Positions 32,453-40,881 of a stretch of 64,000 bases of DNA are shown in pieces. How positions within the stretch are numbered: position 1 is the stretch's first letter; the number at the start of each line of letters is the position of its first letter. The notes beneath the pieces are model-generated. The model was not told where the DNA came from. It worked only from the letters and a program-made list of their open reading frames with translations, and searched no databases. Source of the DNA: Pyrodictium sp. (GTDB taxonomy: Archaea > Thermoproteota > Thermoprotei_A > Sulfolobales > Pyrodictiaceae); assembly GCA_013540595.1 (NCBI GenBank), contig JABXKE010000002.1, forward strand, positions 124,050 through 188,049. The letters are read 5' to 3'. The position numbers were made by a program, and so were the translations under genes.

Positions 32453-33514
32453 ATGGAGGCTAGGCTGCCACTGAGGATACTCTGGTTTGATAGCCTTGGT
32501 GCAAAGTCTTCCTCAATACTACTAGAAGGCACGGATTGCGATGTGCTAGTGGATCCTGGCGCTGCAGCTATGCAGCCCAGCTACCCGCTCCCAGAAGAGG
32601 AGAAGGCGAGGCTTAGGCGTAGGGCCCTCGAGGAGATACGCTCTGCCCTGCTAAGAAGCCGTACCAGGGTTATAGTTGTAACACACTACCATTACGATCA
32701 CCATCCAAGGCCTGGCGACCCTATACTGCCTGCATCACTTTTCCGCGGCAAGACTATTATTGCCAAGAGCCCCAACACCTATATTAATGAGAGCCAGTGG
32801 AAGAGAGCAAGACTCTTCTACGAAGCACTAGCCCCCAGCCCCAACAACCTCTACACCGAGCCAGGCTCATTTGAGTGTGAAGACCCAGTATCCAGTCTTA
32901 GTATCGCTTCTTCTAAGAGCTTTGGAGACTATGACTCTCGCCGCCGCGAACTCCTAGCCAAGGGCAGGGAGTGGTTTAGGAGGCTCTGCAAGCTCTGGAG
33001 CAACAGTAGGTGGATTAGAGGGGGAGAACTGGGGGACAACACTACTGTGCTGTGGAGTGATGGCGGTGAGTTCCATGTCTGTGGTGTAGAACTAAAGTTT
33101 ACGCCTCCATGGTTCCATGGCGTCGAGTATGATAGAACTGGCTGGGTTACAGGCTTCGAGGCCCATGTTAGGGGGTTCAGGGTCTTCTACACTAGCGACG
33201 TTATGGGCCCAATAATAGAGGACTACGCAGAGTATATTGCTAGGAGAAAGCCCGACATCGTAGTCTTAGATGGTCCTCCCACATACTTGTACCCATACAT
33301 GTTGAACAAGGTTAACCTGCAGAGAGCAATAGAGAATGCAGTGACAATTGTGTCTGCTTCTCCTAGGCTCGTAATCTACGATCATCACCTGCTAAGGGAG
33401 AAGAGGTGGAGGGAGAGGGTTAGAGAAGTCTTTGTTGAAGCTGAGAAGAACGATGTCACACTTGCAACCGCGGCAGAGCTTCAGGGTGAGAAGCCGCTCA
33501 TAGACATGCTTTGA
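32453..33514 (+). CDS. UPF0282-type metallo-beta-lactamase-fold hydrolase
   Basis: A 353-residue metallo-beta-lactamase-fold protein. The metal motif is THYHYDHHPRPGD, and downstream ligands include FYTSDVMGP (aspartate) and VIYDHHLLRE (histidine) in the expected order. It resembles the archaeal UPF0282 family, whose reaction is unknown; nuclease-type relatives are common in the fold. GTG 32444 is an alternative start three codons upstream. Single-gene transcript. Confidence 0.78.
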   Translation: MEARLPLRILWFDSLGAKSSSILLEGTDCDVLVDPGAAAMQPSYPLPEEEKARLRRRALEEIRSALLRSRTRVIVVTHYHYDHHPRPGDPILPASLFRGKTIIAKSPNTYINESQWKRARLFYEALAPSPNNLYTEPGSFECEDPVSSLSIASSKSFGDYDSRRRELLAKGREWFRRLCKLWSNSRWIRGGELGDNTTVLWSDGGEFHVCGVELKFTPPWFHGVEYDRTGWVTGFEAHVRGFRVFYTSDVMGPIIEDYAEYIARRKPDIVVLDGPPTYLYPYMLNKVNLQRAIENAVTIVSASPRLVIYDHHLLREKRWRERVREVFVEAEKNDVTLATAAELQGEKPLIDML

Positions 33515-33544
33515 GAGAGTTAACTATAGAGAGAAGAGCGGGTT

Positions 33545-34309
33545 TTACTTCTGGCTTTGTAGTAGTTTGAGGATTTTCTCTTGGACTGTTATGAGCTTCA
33601 TTACCTTGATTGGCCTTGTTAGCTCATTGAGCAGGTCTAGGTCTAGGATATATTCCTCGCCCAAGATGTCAACGAGGACCTCCACGGGTTCTCCACGGTG
33701 TTCGCCGTGGTAGACTAGTCGGCCCTGGTCTAGGAGTGTAAGTGTTGAGAGTTTGAGGTTGAATACGTGGTGTGAGGTTACTATGACTACTTTGTCCTTT
33801 AAGTTTTCAAGTATTTCTTTGAGGGGCTCAACCATGAACATGTCTAGGTTTGCAAAAGGCTCATCTAGGAGCAGTATACTAGAATCTTTGCCTAGAGCTA
33901 CTGCGAGCTGGACTCTTCTCCTGTAGCCCGCTGAGAGCTCAAGGTATTTCTTATGGAGGTGCCCCGTGAGGCCTAGCTCCCTGGCAATGTAGTGCGCCTT
34001 TTCGTGTCCCAAGAACTCAGTAAGTATGCTTTCTACCCTCATATTCGGCAAAACAACGTCCTCGCCAACATAGCCTATCCACCGTAGAATCGACCATGTA
34101 GACACCTTCTCTCCGCCAATAATAGCGTATATGCCTCCCCGACTAGGCCTCACAAAGCCAGCTATCGACTTTAGTAGTGTACTCTTACCACTACCATTAG
34201 GCCCTACTACTAGGTTAACGCCTCTTCTAAATACTAGTCTTGGAATATTCAAGACAAAATGCTTGTACTTCTTCTCAAACTCTTCAACAACTACCTGTTC
34301 TACCTCCAT
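33545..34309 (-). CDS. ABC-2 transporter ATPase
   Basis: A 254-residue ABC ATPase with Walker A GPNGSGKST, a signature LSAGYRRR (Ala for the first Gly, Tyr for Gln), and Walker B SILLLDEPFANLD followed by VIVTSHH. The last gene of a five-gene minus-strand operon that also encodes its likely permease at 34694. The frame runs up to 34396, but GGTGG lies 7 nt before ATG 34309, and the gene then overlaps its predecessor by 10 bp. The altered signature is seen in export and immunity ABC-2 systems. Substrate unknown. Confidence 0.85.
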   Translation of the reverse strand: MEVEQVVVEEFEKKYKHFVLNIPRLVFRRGVNLVVGPNGSGKSTLLKSIAGFVRPSRGGIYAIIGGEKVSTWSILRWIGYVGEDVVLPNMRVESILTEFLGHEKAHYIARELGLTGHLHKKYLELSAGYRRRVQLAVALGKDSSILLLDEPFANLDMFMVEPLKEILENLKDKVVIVTSHHVFNLKLSTLTLLDQGRLVYHGEHRGEPVEVLVDILGEEYILDLDLLNELTRPIKVMKLITVQEKILKLLQSQK

Positions 34310-34722
34310 CTCCTCGCCACCCTTAAAACACCAGCCTTCACCGAGTAAGGCTCCATATAGGCCTTTATGATAGCGTGCAGGCTGCCAGTATCGCACTCTA
34401 ATCCGAAGACACGCTCCTCCCCCTTCCCAACCCTCACAGATAAGGTATGGTTGTTACAGAATATACAAGCCTCAATACTTGCTTGTGAATCAAGGGAAAC
34501 AATGTACAAGCCACGGCCAAGAAATACGTCGATAACATACACGTACGTGTAGTTGTAGGGGTACAGAGGTGCTACAAGCTCTATACGAGCCTTAGCTCTA
34601 GGCGCAAGACCCTCTAGAACCATGAGGGACACAGCAATACCTACGACAAGAAGTATTGCTGAGGCAAGAACTATCCAAACAGCCTTACCAACCCTAATAC
34701 TCAACCCTCTCAACCCCCACAA
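34300..34722 (-). CDS. membrane-anchored extracytoplasmic protein of the ABC operon
   Basis: A 140-residue protein with one N-terminal transmembrane helix (about 14-37) and a beta-rich exterior domain holding two cysteines in CIFC and another further on. Overlaps both neighbours, starting inside the permease gene (TTG 34722 or TTG 34704) and ending inside the ATPase gene, so it is clearly part of the operon. It may be an accessory subunit linking the transporter to the exported substrate. No known family. Confidence 0.65.
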   Translation of the reverse strand: MWGLRGLSIRVGKAVWIVLASAILLVVGIAVSLMVLEGLAPRAKARIELVAPLYPYNYTYVYVIDVFLGRGLYIVSLDSQASIEACIFCNNHTLSVRVGKGEERVFGLECDTGSLHAIIKAYMEPYSVKAGVLRVARRWR

Positions 34723-35476
34723 GGCCTAAGACAAAGAAGAGAAACTGTAGCGACAGACTAGCCCAGCCAACTGGGTCACCCCGCACAATCATGGCTGCAT
34801 TAACAAGCGATCCTGCCAGGTCAATCTTTGAGCTCGCCACGAGGCACAAGGCCACGAAGCCTAGAAACCCGAGAACGGACACAGTACTACTCCTAGATAC
34901 TAGTGACAAGAGAGTAGCCACAGGAACAGAGAGGAGCACTGAGCCCGTAGAGAGGAGTAGTGCTAACTTGAATGCCTCCCACCACCCACCCGGGAAAAGC
35001 ATAACATACAATACTGATGCAAGCCCTAAAGCACTAGCAACCGAGGAGACAAACATTAACGAAATAGCAGCAATAAGCCTGCCAAGCAATAGTTTTACCC
35101 TACTACCAGTAAATGTTAACTCTACAAAGAAGTACTTCATCTCAAGCGGCCTTGCAACAACAAAAATAACAATCATGCCAGCAAGAACAAAATACAATAC
35201 AGAAAGATGGCCAAGAAAACCGCCATAAACCCTCCAAAACATACTCACATTAAATTCTCCAGCGGTTCCCACAACAAAACTCTCACAAGCAAAACCAGCC
35301 GAAGACAACGTATTCCCGCCGCTAACAAGCTGGCCCGACGCACTATACGTGCTCGGTATGACGCCCTCATACATTGCTAAGACGAGCGGGCTTAACACGA
35401 TAATAAGAGAAAGCAAGAGAACAAAAGGAGAAAACCAAGTATCCCTCACAGCCAAGCCACACAGCCAACACGACAC
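34694..35476 (-). CDS. ABC-2 type permease
   Basis: A 260-residue membrane protein with six hydrophobic segments, the first near residues 17-35 followed by a large outside loop (about 36-90), which is the usual ABC-2 layout. It starts at GTG 35476 immediately after the TAA of the preceding gene, with a purine-rich AGGAGGGGGAAGGG upstream. It pairs with the ATPase at 33545. Likely exports, or expels, a peptide or other surface-active substrate. Confidence 0.72.
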   Translation of the reverse strand: MSCWLCGLAVRDTWFSPFVLLLSLIIVLSPLVLAMYEGVIPSTYSASGQLVSGGNTLSSAGFACESFVVGTAGEFNVSMFWRVYGGFLGHLSVLYFVLAGMIVIFVVARPLEMKYFFVELTFTGSRVKLLLGRLIAAISLMFVSSVASALGLASVLYVMLFPGGWWEAFKLALLLSTGSVLLSVPVATLLSLVSRSSTVSVLGFLGFVALCLVASSKIDLAGSLVNAAMIVRGDPVGWASLSLQFLFFVLGLVGVERVEY

Positions 35477-36358
35477 TTAACCCTTCCCCCTCCTAAAGCG
35501 ACGTACAACACCGTACACGCCAACAATAATTAACGCAACAACACTCACTAGCAAACCAACCCTCACATAATCAACATACTCTACACTAGCAGGATAATCA
35601 TTCACAGAAGCCAAGACACCAACCATACTATCATCAACTTCAAGATAGACTAGAGCAAACCTATTATCTCCAATAGGCAAAAACCCCCAAACATATAGCG
35701 GGTAATGATGGAGCAAACACAAGTCAACATAAGTATTATTATACACTATACAGTGTAACTCAATAGAACTAGATCCATAAGGCTTCTTTACACGTACAGG
35801 AGCAGGCTTACCATGCACAGTCAACAAGGTAAGCTCTTCTCCCAAGTAAACATACTTGAAACGTGTAGCATTATCATAACCTATATCTGGGACAACATAC
35901 AACGGGAAAAACCCAACAAAACGATTGCCAAGCCACGCATAATTATTAGAAACATTAACACTATACGTCAAAGTCAACCTATAAGACTCATTGACCAACC
36001 TAGCTAAAGGTGAACTATCACAAGTCTCGAGTAGAACGTTAAAGCTAGACCCGCTGCAATTGGCAAGTGCTGGGTCATAGTATAATGGGCCATTAATGCT
36101 CACTGATAAGTTAATTAGACCTCTCTTTATATTGCTAATATTCACCACTACACTTGCACTAAGAATATAGAATCCATCACTAATAAATACTGAGCCATTA
36201 CGCTTCATAAATAATATATCGCCTTTATAGACATAGATTGTTCTGCTTGAAGGTTTAATCTCATGAGCCAACAGTGTTAATGTAGGCGTAAGAAAGATTA
36301 GCGATGAAAGCATGGCAAAAAACAAGATTGATTTAAGAAAATCCTTGCTTAGTAACAT
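35477..36358 (-). CDS. secreted/anchored glycoprotein of the ABC operon
   Basis: A 293-residue exported protein with a signal peptide (about 8-31), a large beta-rich ectodomain carrying about ten N-glycosylation sequons and four cysteines, and a C-terminal transmembrane helix (about 262-283) with basic tail RRFRRGKG. It stays bound to the membrane outside the cell. Position between the small secreted protein and the permease suggests a receptor, chaperone or immunity role; that is inference. Family unknown. Confidence 0.7.
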   Translation of the reverse strand: MLLSKDFLKSILFFAMLSSLIFLTPTLTLLAHEIKPSSRTIYVYKGDILFMKRNGSVFISDGFYILSASVVVNISNIKRGLINLSVSINGPLYYDPALANCSGSSFNVLLETCDSSPLARLVNESYRLTLTYSVNVSNNYAWLGNRFVGFFPLYVVPDIGYDNATRFKYVYLGEELTLLTVHGKPAPVRVKKPYGSSSIELHCIVYNNTYVDLCLLHHYPLYVWGFLPIGDNRFALVYLEVDDSMVGVLASVNDYPASVEYVDYVRVGLLVSVVALIIVGVYGVVRRFRRGKG

Positions 36359-36377
36359 TATCTACCATCCCCCTATA

Positions 36378-36881
36378 TTAAGGTAATGTACTACATGATA
36401 CTAGGCTTGAAACTGTAAGACTAATATAGTCATAATGAACGCTTGTTTTTGCACCCCACCAGGTACTATGCTCAACCCTGAAAAGCTCAGAGCCACGTGC
36501 CTCTACCTTTGCATAACCAATGCTATTACAACTTGATCTGTCTATATATACACCTGATAAAGTACCGTAATAGTAGCTTATTTTGTATGATTCAAAGTGG
36601 GTGAAACTTGTCCAGCTGCGTGTTCTATAGTTGTATCCTTTCCCGAATGCTATAAATTGATGTATGCCTGAATCATATACACCTGTAAGGACTGAACCAG
36701 CTAAGTCGTAGGCGTCAATGCCGTTAACCGTGTAAGAGAATGTAAAGAGAGCACCTTGTGAAGACACTGTCAAAGATACTGTACCACTACTGCCATGGTA
36801 GCCATTGCCTCCAATACTGTAATCTAAGAGAATAACATTCTGTGCTGTTGCTTTCTTTATGTTTGTTTCTGGAGCAAACAT
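36378..36881 (-). CDS. secreted beta-rich protein lacking its signal peptide in this orientation
   Basis: A 167-residue frame that opens at ATG 36881 inside the left inverted-repeat arm. The body is Ser/Gly/Tyr-rich, beta-like (YSIGGNGYHGSSG, FTFSYTVNG, YKISYYYGTLSG) with two cysteines (SSC about 127, VSC about 162), typical of a small secreted disulfide protein. It has only the last residues of a signal peptide (MFAPETNIKKA). The missing hydrophobic start lies in the opposite orientation in the 70-bp spacer, so the gene is likely off at present. It is the first gene of the ABC-2 operon. Confidence 0.6.
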   Translation of the reverse strand: MFAPETNIKKATAQNVILLDYSIGGNGYHGSSGTVSLTVSSQGALFTFSYTVNGIDAYDLAGSVLTGVYDSGIHQFIAFGKGYNYRTRSWTSFTHFESYKISYYYGTLSGVYIDRSSCNSIGYAKVEARGSELFRVEHSTWWGAKTSVHYDYISLTVSSLVSCSTLP

Positions 36882-36885
36882 AGCA
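36849..36885 (+). repeat. left arm of 37-bp inverted repeat (inversion site)
   Basis: The reverse complement of this arm matches 36956-36992 at 36 of 37 positions; the only difference is one C/T. Similarity ends sharply on both sides. On the minus strand it encodes MFAPETNIKKA, the end of a signal peptide. The two arms are separated by 70 bp. Confidence 0.85.
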
Positions 36886-36955
36886 CCCAGCCTGGTGAGA
36901 ACATGAGTCTTATACGAATGGCTGCAAATATCTCTCTACTAGCTATCCTTATGTT

Positions 36956-36992
36956 TGCTATGTTTGTTCCAGAAACAAACATAAAGAAAGCA
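36956..36992 (-). repeat. right arm of 37-bp inverted repeat (inversion site)
   Basis: Partner of the arm at 36849-36885 (36 of 37 matching, opposite orientation). On the plus strand it encodes MFVPETNIKKA. It lies between the spacer signal-peptide segment and a minus-strand TATA box, so recombination across the arms would leave that box upstream of the restored gene. Confidence 0.85.
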
Positions 36993-36997
36993 GAATG

Positions 36998-37007
36998 CTA
37001 TAAAAAC
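36998..37007 (-). promoter_or_regulatory. TATA-like box outside the inversion arm
   Basis: On the minus strand GTTTTTATAGC lies between the pmbA stop (37033) and the right repeat arm. It points toward the secreted-protein operon. In the current orientation transcription would cross the spacer antisense to the signal-peptide frame; after inversion it would read through ribosome binding site, signal peptide and mature protein in order. Confidence 0.45.
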
Positions 37008-37032
37008 TTGTTTCTACATTGCATGCGGACGC

Positions 37033-38343
37033 TTAGGTTGGCCTGCTTAGGCCTACGTCTTTTACTAGTATGTGTGGTATGCGTGTTGGCACTGTGACTT
37101 CCCACCATTCTATTTGCCATGTTTCTCTGCCTATTGCCTCGATGCTGCTGAAGAGGTTGGGCATGCTGTCTGCTATTCTTATTCTCTCGGTGCATGCTAC
37201 TGGTTTCTTGTTCTCGTAGAGTATTACGGCGTCTCTTGAGACTGTGGAGAATCTTCCTTCGAGGTAGTTTTGGAATCGTGTGTACCAGTTGTTGGTTATG
37301 TATACTCCTGTGCCGAGTGCTTCTATGAGCTCGTCTAGGGTGTGGTCTCCGGGTTGGACTTCAATGTTGTATGGGTGTGGTGTTATCCAGCCTGCGTTTC
37401 CTGTTGTTTCGCCGCCGAGGACTCTTGCTGTCTTGGTGTTGTGTAGTATTGTTTTTAGTACGCCCTTCTCTACTATTGGTTTGTCCTTAGTGGCTATGCC
37501 TTCGTCGTCGAATCCTGTGAAGCCTGGTAGGCTTGTGTCGCGTGGTTTGTCTAGTACTGTTAGCTCCTCGCTGGCGACCTTGTCTCCGGGTTTTCTGGCT
37601 TGGAGGAAGCTGAAGCCGAATATTATGCTGCCAGCACTAGCCGCCATGGCTAGGTGTTCTACTAGGTTGCCTGCAACCATTGGTGATAAGAGTACGCGGT
37701 AGCGGCCTGGCTCTATGCTCTTCTTTGGTAGCCTTGAGCAGAGGGATGCTAGCTCCACGGCTTGTTCTAGGGCTTTCCTGGCTAGGCTAGGCTCGTAGCT
37801 ACTGCTTGTCCAGCTCCATTGCCCGCTGGACTTCTCCTGGAAGACGCGTACGTAGCCATTGAAGTGTGTTGCCTCGTAGGAGTAGTCTGCGCCATTTGAC
37901 CCTACTAGGACTACTTTCTTTAGTGCAAACTCTACTTTCCCAGCTACATCGCCAGCCTCTTCTAATGCGAGTTCCTCAACTTGTTTCCTAGCATCTCCAG
38001 ACAATACTACTTCACGCACTTTCTCGTCAACAAAGGATAATGGCTCGCCGTTTGCTTGTGGAAGAGGAGCATATAGTGGTGATGGCTGTAGGGCCTCTAT
38101 GAGTCGTGGTAGCTCCTCTAGTGCCCTCTCTGGGGTTGTAGTGGAGTAGCTTGTTACTAGGATGCGCTGGTTCTTGGCAGCATATACTTCTACGTCTATT
38201 GTGCTCCATGACTGTGTAACTGTTGATTCTCCACGCGCGTACTTGGCCATGAGGTCGTCTGTCCTTGTTATCTTTACTATGTACTCGCCAGCATACTTAG
38301 AGACTATCTTTGCGGCTTGCTCGGCTAGAGAATGTATGTCCAT
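37033..38343 (-). CDS. pmbA: PmbA (TldE)-type subunit of TldD/PmbA protease
   Basis: A 436-residue PmbA-family protein, the non-catalytic partner of TldD. The characteristic LPGFTGFDDEGIATK segment and the C-terminal beta domain are present; the HExxxH metal motif is replaced (NLVEHLAMAA), as expected for PmbA. In bacteria the TldD/PmbA heterodimer cleaves unfolded peptides and matures some microcins. It is encoded 6 bp after tldD as an operon. A peptide-like secreted gene lies just downstream (36378). Confidence 0.88.
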   Translation of the reverse strand: MDIHSLAEQAAKIVSKYAGEYIVKITRTDDLMAKYARGESTVTQSWSTIDVEVYAAKNQRILVTSYSTTTPERALEELPRLIEALQPSPLYAPLPQANGEPLSFVDEKVREVVLSGDARKQVEELALEEAGDVAGKVEFALKKVVLVGSNGADYSYEATHFNGYVRVFQEKSSGQWSWTSSSYEPSLARKALEQAVELASLCSRLPKKSIEPGRYRVLLSPMVAGNLVEHLAMAASAGSIIFGFSFLQARKPGDKVASEELTVLDKPRDTSLPGFTGFDDEGIATKDKPIVEKGVLKTILHNTKTARVLGGETTGNAGWITPHPYNIEVQPGDHTLDELIEALGTGVYITNNWYTRFQNYLEGRFSTVSRDAVILYENKKPVACTERIRIADSMPNLFSSIEAIGRETWQIEWWEVTVPTRIPHILVKDVGLSRPT

Positions 38344-38349
38344 CTTGTC

Positions 38350-39771
38350 TCACCCTATGTACACGTTTCTTAGCCTTACATGGGGGCCTCCCATCCAGAC
38401 AGGGACGCCTTGGGCTGGTTCTCCTTTGCCGCATATGCCAGCGTAGAACTTGAGGTCTTTACCTACAGCGTCTATTGATGAGTAAAAGTTCTTTGTTGTC
38501 GTCTCTAGAACGACATTTGTTACGGGCTGCTTTAACTCGCCGTTCTCTATTATGTATGCTTCTAGGCCTACATACCTCTGACCCCACCTGACATCGTCTA
38601 TGTTCCACTCCATGTACTTCTTTATGTAGACACCATGCTTGACATCTTCTACGAGTTCCTCGAAGCTATAGTCGCCTGGCTTCATGTATGTGTTTGCCAT
38701 TCTTATGATTGGCTCACTCTCATAGTCCATAGCTCTGGCTGCTGCGTTGCTCTCTACCCCGTAGACTGAGGCTGTTTCACGGTTGTGCAGTAGCTCGGCA
38801 AGCCTACCATGGTCGTAGAGTACTCGTTCACGTGCAGCCACGCCCTCGTCATCGTAGAGGTAGAAGCCTAGACTGCCCGGTATTGTTGGGTCATCCACGA
38901 CTGTTACGTGCTCACTACCAATACGTTCTTCCTTGTAGTACGACCGGAAGCTCATGCCTGCTTGTGCGGCCTCGCGACCCAGCACCCTGTCTGCCTCGCT
39001 TGGGTGGCCTGCTGACTCGTGGACTATTAGGCCTACAAGCTCTGGTGATACAATAACGTCCATCCAGCCTTTTGGCGGGCTCCCGGCTCGCGTGAGTGCG
39101 ATGTAGAGGCTCTCTATGTCGTCTTGGATCTGCTTGGCAAGATTGAACCCTCTGTAGACCTCATAGCCCCCAGAGCCTCCTAGCTCGAAGAACCTGTTAG
39201 CTTGTTTTCCACCATTACTAGCCGCTATGTTGTAGAAGACTACTACTCTAGGCACACGACTCTCCACGTGGGCACCGTCACTTGTGACTACCACCTTTGT
39301 CTCCATGCTCTCGGCATAGTGTAGAGTTAGGCTTGATACTTTGAACCCGTTCTTCTCAAGCTGAAGAGCCTTGTATTCTTCGATGAGACTCTTCACCTTA
39401 TCATCTAACGAGACATCATCTAGGGGCTCACGCTCTACAACACTGTACTTTGCGCGGCCCAGCCTTGCGGATCCCATTCTCACAGGGTTACGCCTTATCT
39501 TTGCGGACGTCTTTGCGGCCATTACTGCTCTACGTGCCGCAGCCAGTGCATCTTCTGTGTTTAGGCTTGTGGATGATGCGAAGCCCAAGCCGCCCTCGGC
39601 AACTGCTCTAAGGGCTATACCTTCTTTTACCTCTTTTCCAACACCTATAACCATTCCATTCAATACTATTATGCTTGTTCTCACTATGCTGTGATACCTT
39701 GCCTCAGCGTACTCTGCACCCTTACTACTCATCTCTTCTATGAGTCTGTTGAGAAGAGACTCGTCTATCAA
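38350..39771 (-). CDS. tldD: TldD metalloprotease subunit
   Basis: A 473-residue TldD with the metal motif VHESAGHPSEAD (HExxxH, about residue 239), the DDEGV block (YLYDDEGVAAR) and the C-terminal cysteine in YAGICGKGEP that completes the metal site. It forms the active half of the TldD/PmbA protease, processing extended, unfolded peptides. First gene of the tldD-pmbA operon, divergent from rnz. Confidence 0.92.
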   Translation of the reverse strand: MIDESLLNRLIEEMSSKGAEYAEARYHSIVRTSIIVLNGMVIGVGKEVKEGIALRAVAEGGLGFASSTSLNTEDALAAARRAVMAAKTSAKIRRNPVRMGSARLGRAKYSVVEREPLDDVSLDDKVKSLIEEYKALQLEKNGFKVSSLTLHYAESMETKVVVTSDGAHVESRVPRVVVFYNIAASNGGKQANRFFELGGSGGYEVYRGFNLAKQIQDDIESLYIALTRAGSPPKGWMDVIVSPELVGLIVHESAGHPSEADRVLGREAAQAGMSFRSYYKEERIGSEHVTVVDDPTIPGSLGFYLYDDEGVAARERVLYDHGRLAELLHNRETASVYGVESNAAARAMDYESEPIIRMANTYMKPGDYSFEELVEDVKHGVYIKKYMEWNIDDVRWGQRYVGLEAYIIENGELKQPVTNVVLETTTKNFYSSIDAVGKDLKFYAGICGKGEPAQGVPVWMGGPHVRLRNVYIG

Positions 39772-39962
39772 TCCAGGCTAGACCCCCACACTAGACATTA
39801 CTGGCTTTAGAGTTATGTGGCTGTGGGCAATATACGGCCCAGCTAGTAGTAAGACTGTTGGTGAGTGAGATAAAAGTATAGGTGAACCTGCTATACATCT
39901 TGTGGCAAGCGCCCGTCTTAGAGAGTACTTGCACCACTACTGTGCCGTGGGGAGAGGATGGC

Positions 39963-40871
39963 GTGGAGGTAGGACTTGTGTTCTTGGGGACTAGCGCGGC
40001 TGTCCCAACACGTGAGAGGGGCCTCCCAAGCATTGCGTACGTGTATCGTGGAACAGTAGTACTGCTCGATGCTGGTGAGGGTACACAGAGAGCCCTCCAG
40101 ATGTATGGGCTTAGTCCCCTGCGTGTTGAGGCTGTACTAGTAACTCACATGCATGGCGACCATGTCTTTGGGCTGCCTGGCCTCCTACAGTCTATGGCTA
40201 TGCTTGGGAGGAAGCACCTACTAACAATAATCGGGCCGAAGGGGCTACACAAGTTCGTGACTGAAGCAGCAAAGGCGACTTATTGGCTTCCATCATACCC
40301 CGTAGCAGTGTATGAGGCTTCTCCTGGTGACAAGTATAGGTTGCCTAGTGGTATCGAAGTAGAGGTCTTTAAGACGTGTCATCGCATCCCTTCGCTTGGC
40401 TTTAAGCTTGTTGAGCCGCCTAGGAAGCCTCGTGTAGACCTTGAAGCCGCTAAGAGGCTTGGGATAAGGCCTGGCCCCCTGCTAGGCAAGCTCCAGGCAG
40501 GGGAGGCCGTGGTTGTTAGAGGCAGGGTCGTTAAGCCTGAAGAGGTTGTGCGGCCTCAGCCCAGACTAGTGGTGGCCTATACTGGTGATACCTCTCCATG
40601 CAGTGAAGTTATAGAGGCTGTCAGGGGGAGTGATGTACTAGTAATGGATGCCACGTTCACTAGTGATATGGCTGAGGAAGCCTACGAGGAGGGACACGCT
40701 ACTGCGCGTGACGCAGCACTAGTAGCGGCAAAGACTGGAGTTAAGTTGCTCGTTTTAATCCATATTAGTGCAAGATACGAGGATGACGAGCCATTACTCT
40801 CTGATGCGAAAAGGTTCTTTTGGAATACACATGTTGCAAGAGATGGGGCTAAGCTTGTGCTACGTCCCTAG
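39963..40871 (+). CDS. rnz: ribonuclease Z (tRNA 3'-end endonuclease)
   Basis: A 302-residue tRNase Z of the metallo-beta-lactamase fold. The zinc motif THMHGDH (H62, H64, D66, H67) and downstream FKTCHRIPSLGF, AYTGDTSPC, MDATFTSDM and GHATARDAA blocks are all typical. It trims the 3' trailer of pre-tRNAs lacking CCA. The open frame runs from 39882, but GGGGAGAGG lies 5 nt before GTG 39963, and the family's VFLGTSAAVPT begins right after. Confidence 0.93.
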   Translation: MEVGLVFLGTSAAVPTRERGLPSIAYVYRGTVVLLDAGEGTQRALQMYGLSPLRVEAVLVTHMHGDHVFGLPGLLQSMAMLGRKHLLTIIGPKGLHKFVTEAAKATYWLPSYPVAVYEASPGDKYRLPSGIEVEVFKTCHRIPSLGFKLVEPPRKPRVDLEAAKRLGIRPGPLLGKLQAGEAVVVRGRVVKPEEVVRPQPRLVVAYTGDTSPCSEVIEAVRGSDVLVMDATFTSDMAEEAYEEGHATARDAALVAAKTGVKLLVLIHISARYEDDEPLLSDAKRFFWNTHVARDGAKLVLRP

Positions 40872-40881
40872 AGGATGGAGC

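Larger units (their letters stand above)
36903..37097 (+). pseudogene. orphan signal-peptide frame in the invertible spacer
   Basis: ATG 36903 follows GGTGAG and encodes MSLIRMAANISLLAILMF, a good signal peptide, which continues through the right arm (MFVPETNIKKA). After the arm the frame reads noncoding sequence antisense to pmbA and stops at 37097. As it stands the product would be a signal peptide with a meaningless tail. It is best seen as the displaced 5' end of the secreted-protein gene at 36378. Confidence 0.6.

Noticed and set aside
33545-36881. Standard nutrient ABC importer
   Set aside because: No solute-binding protein of known family and ABC-2 permease layout; export or immunity fits better.
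36903-37097. 64-codon plus-strand frame as an independent small secreted protein
   Set aside because: Only the signal peptide part is protein-like; after the repeat arm the frame runs antisense through pmbA. It fits better as the displaced start of the 36378 gene.
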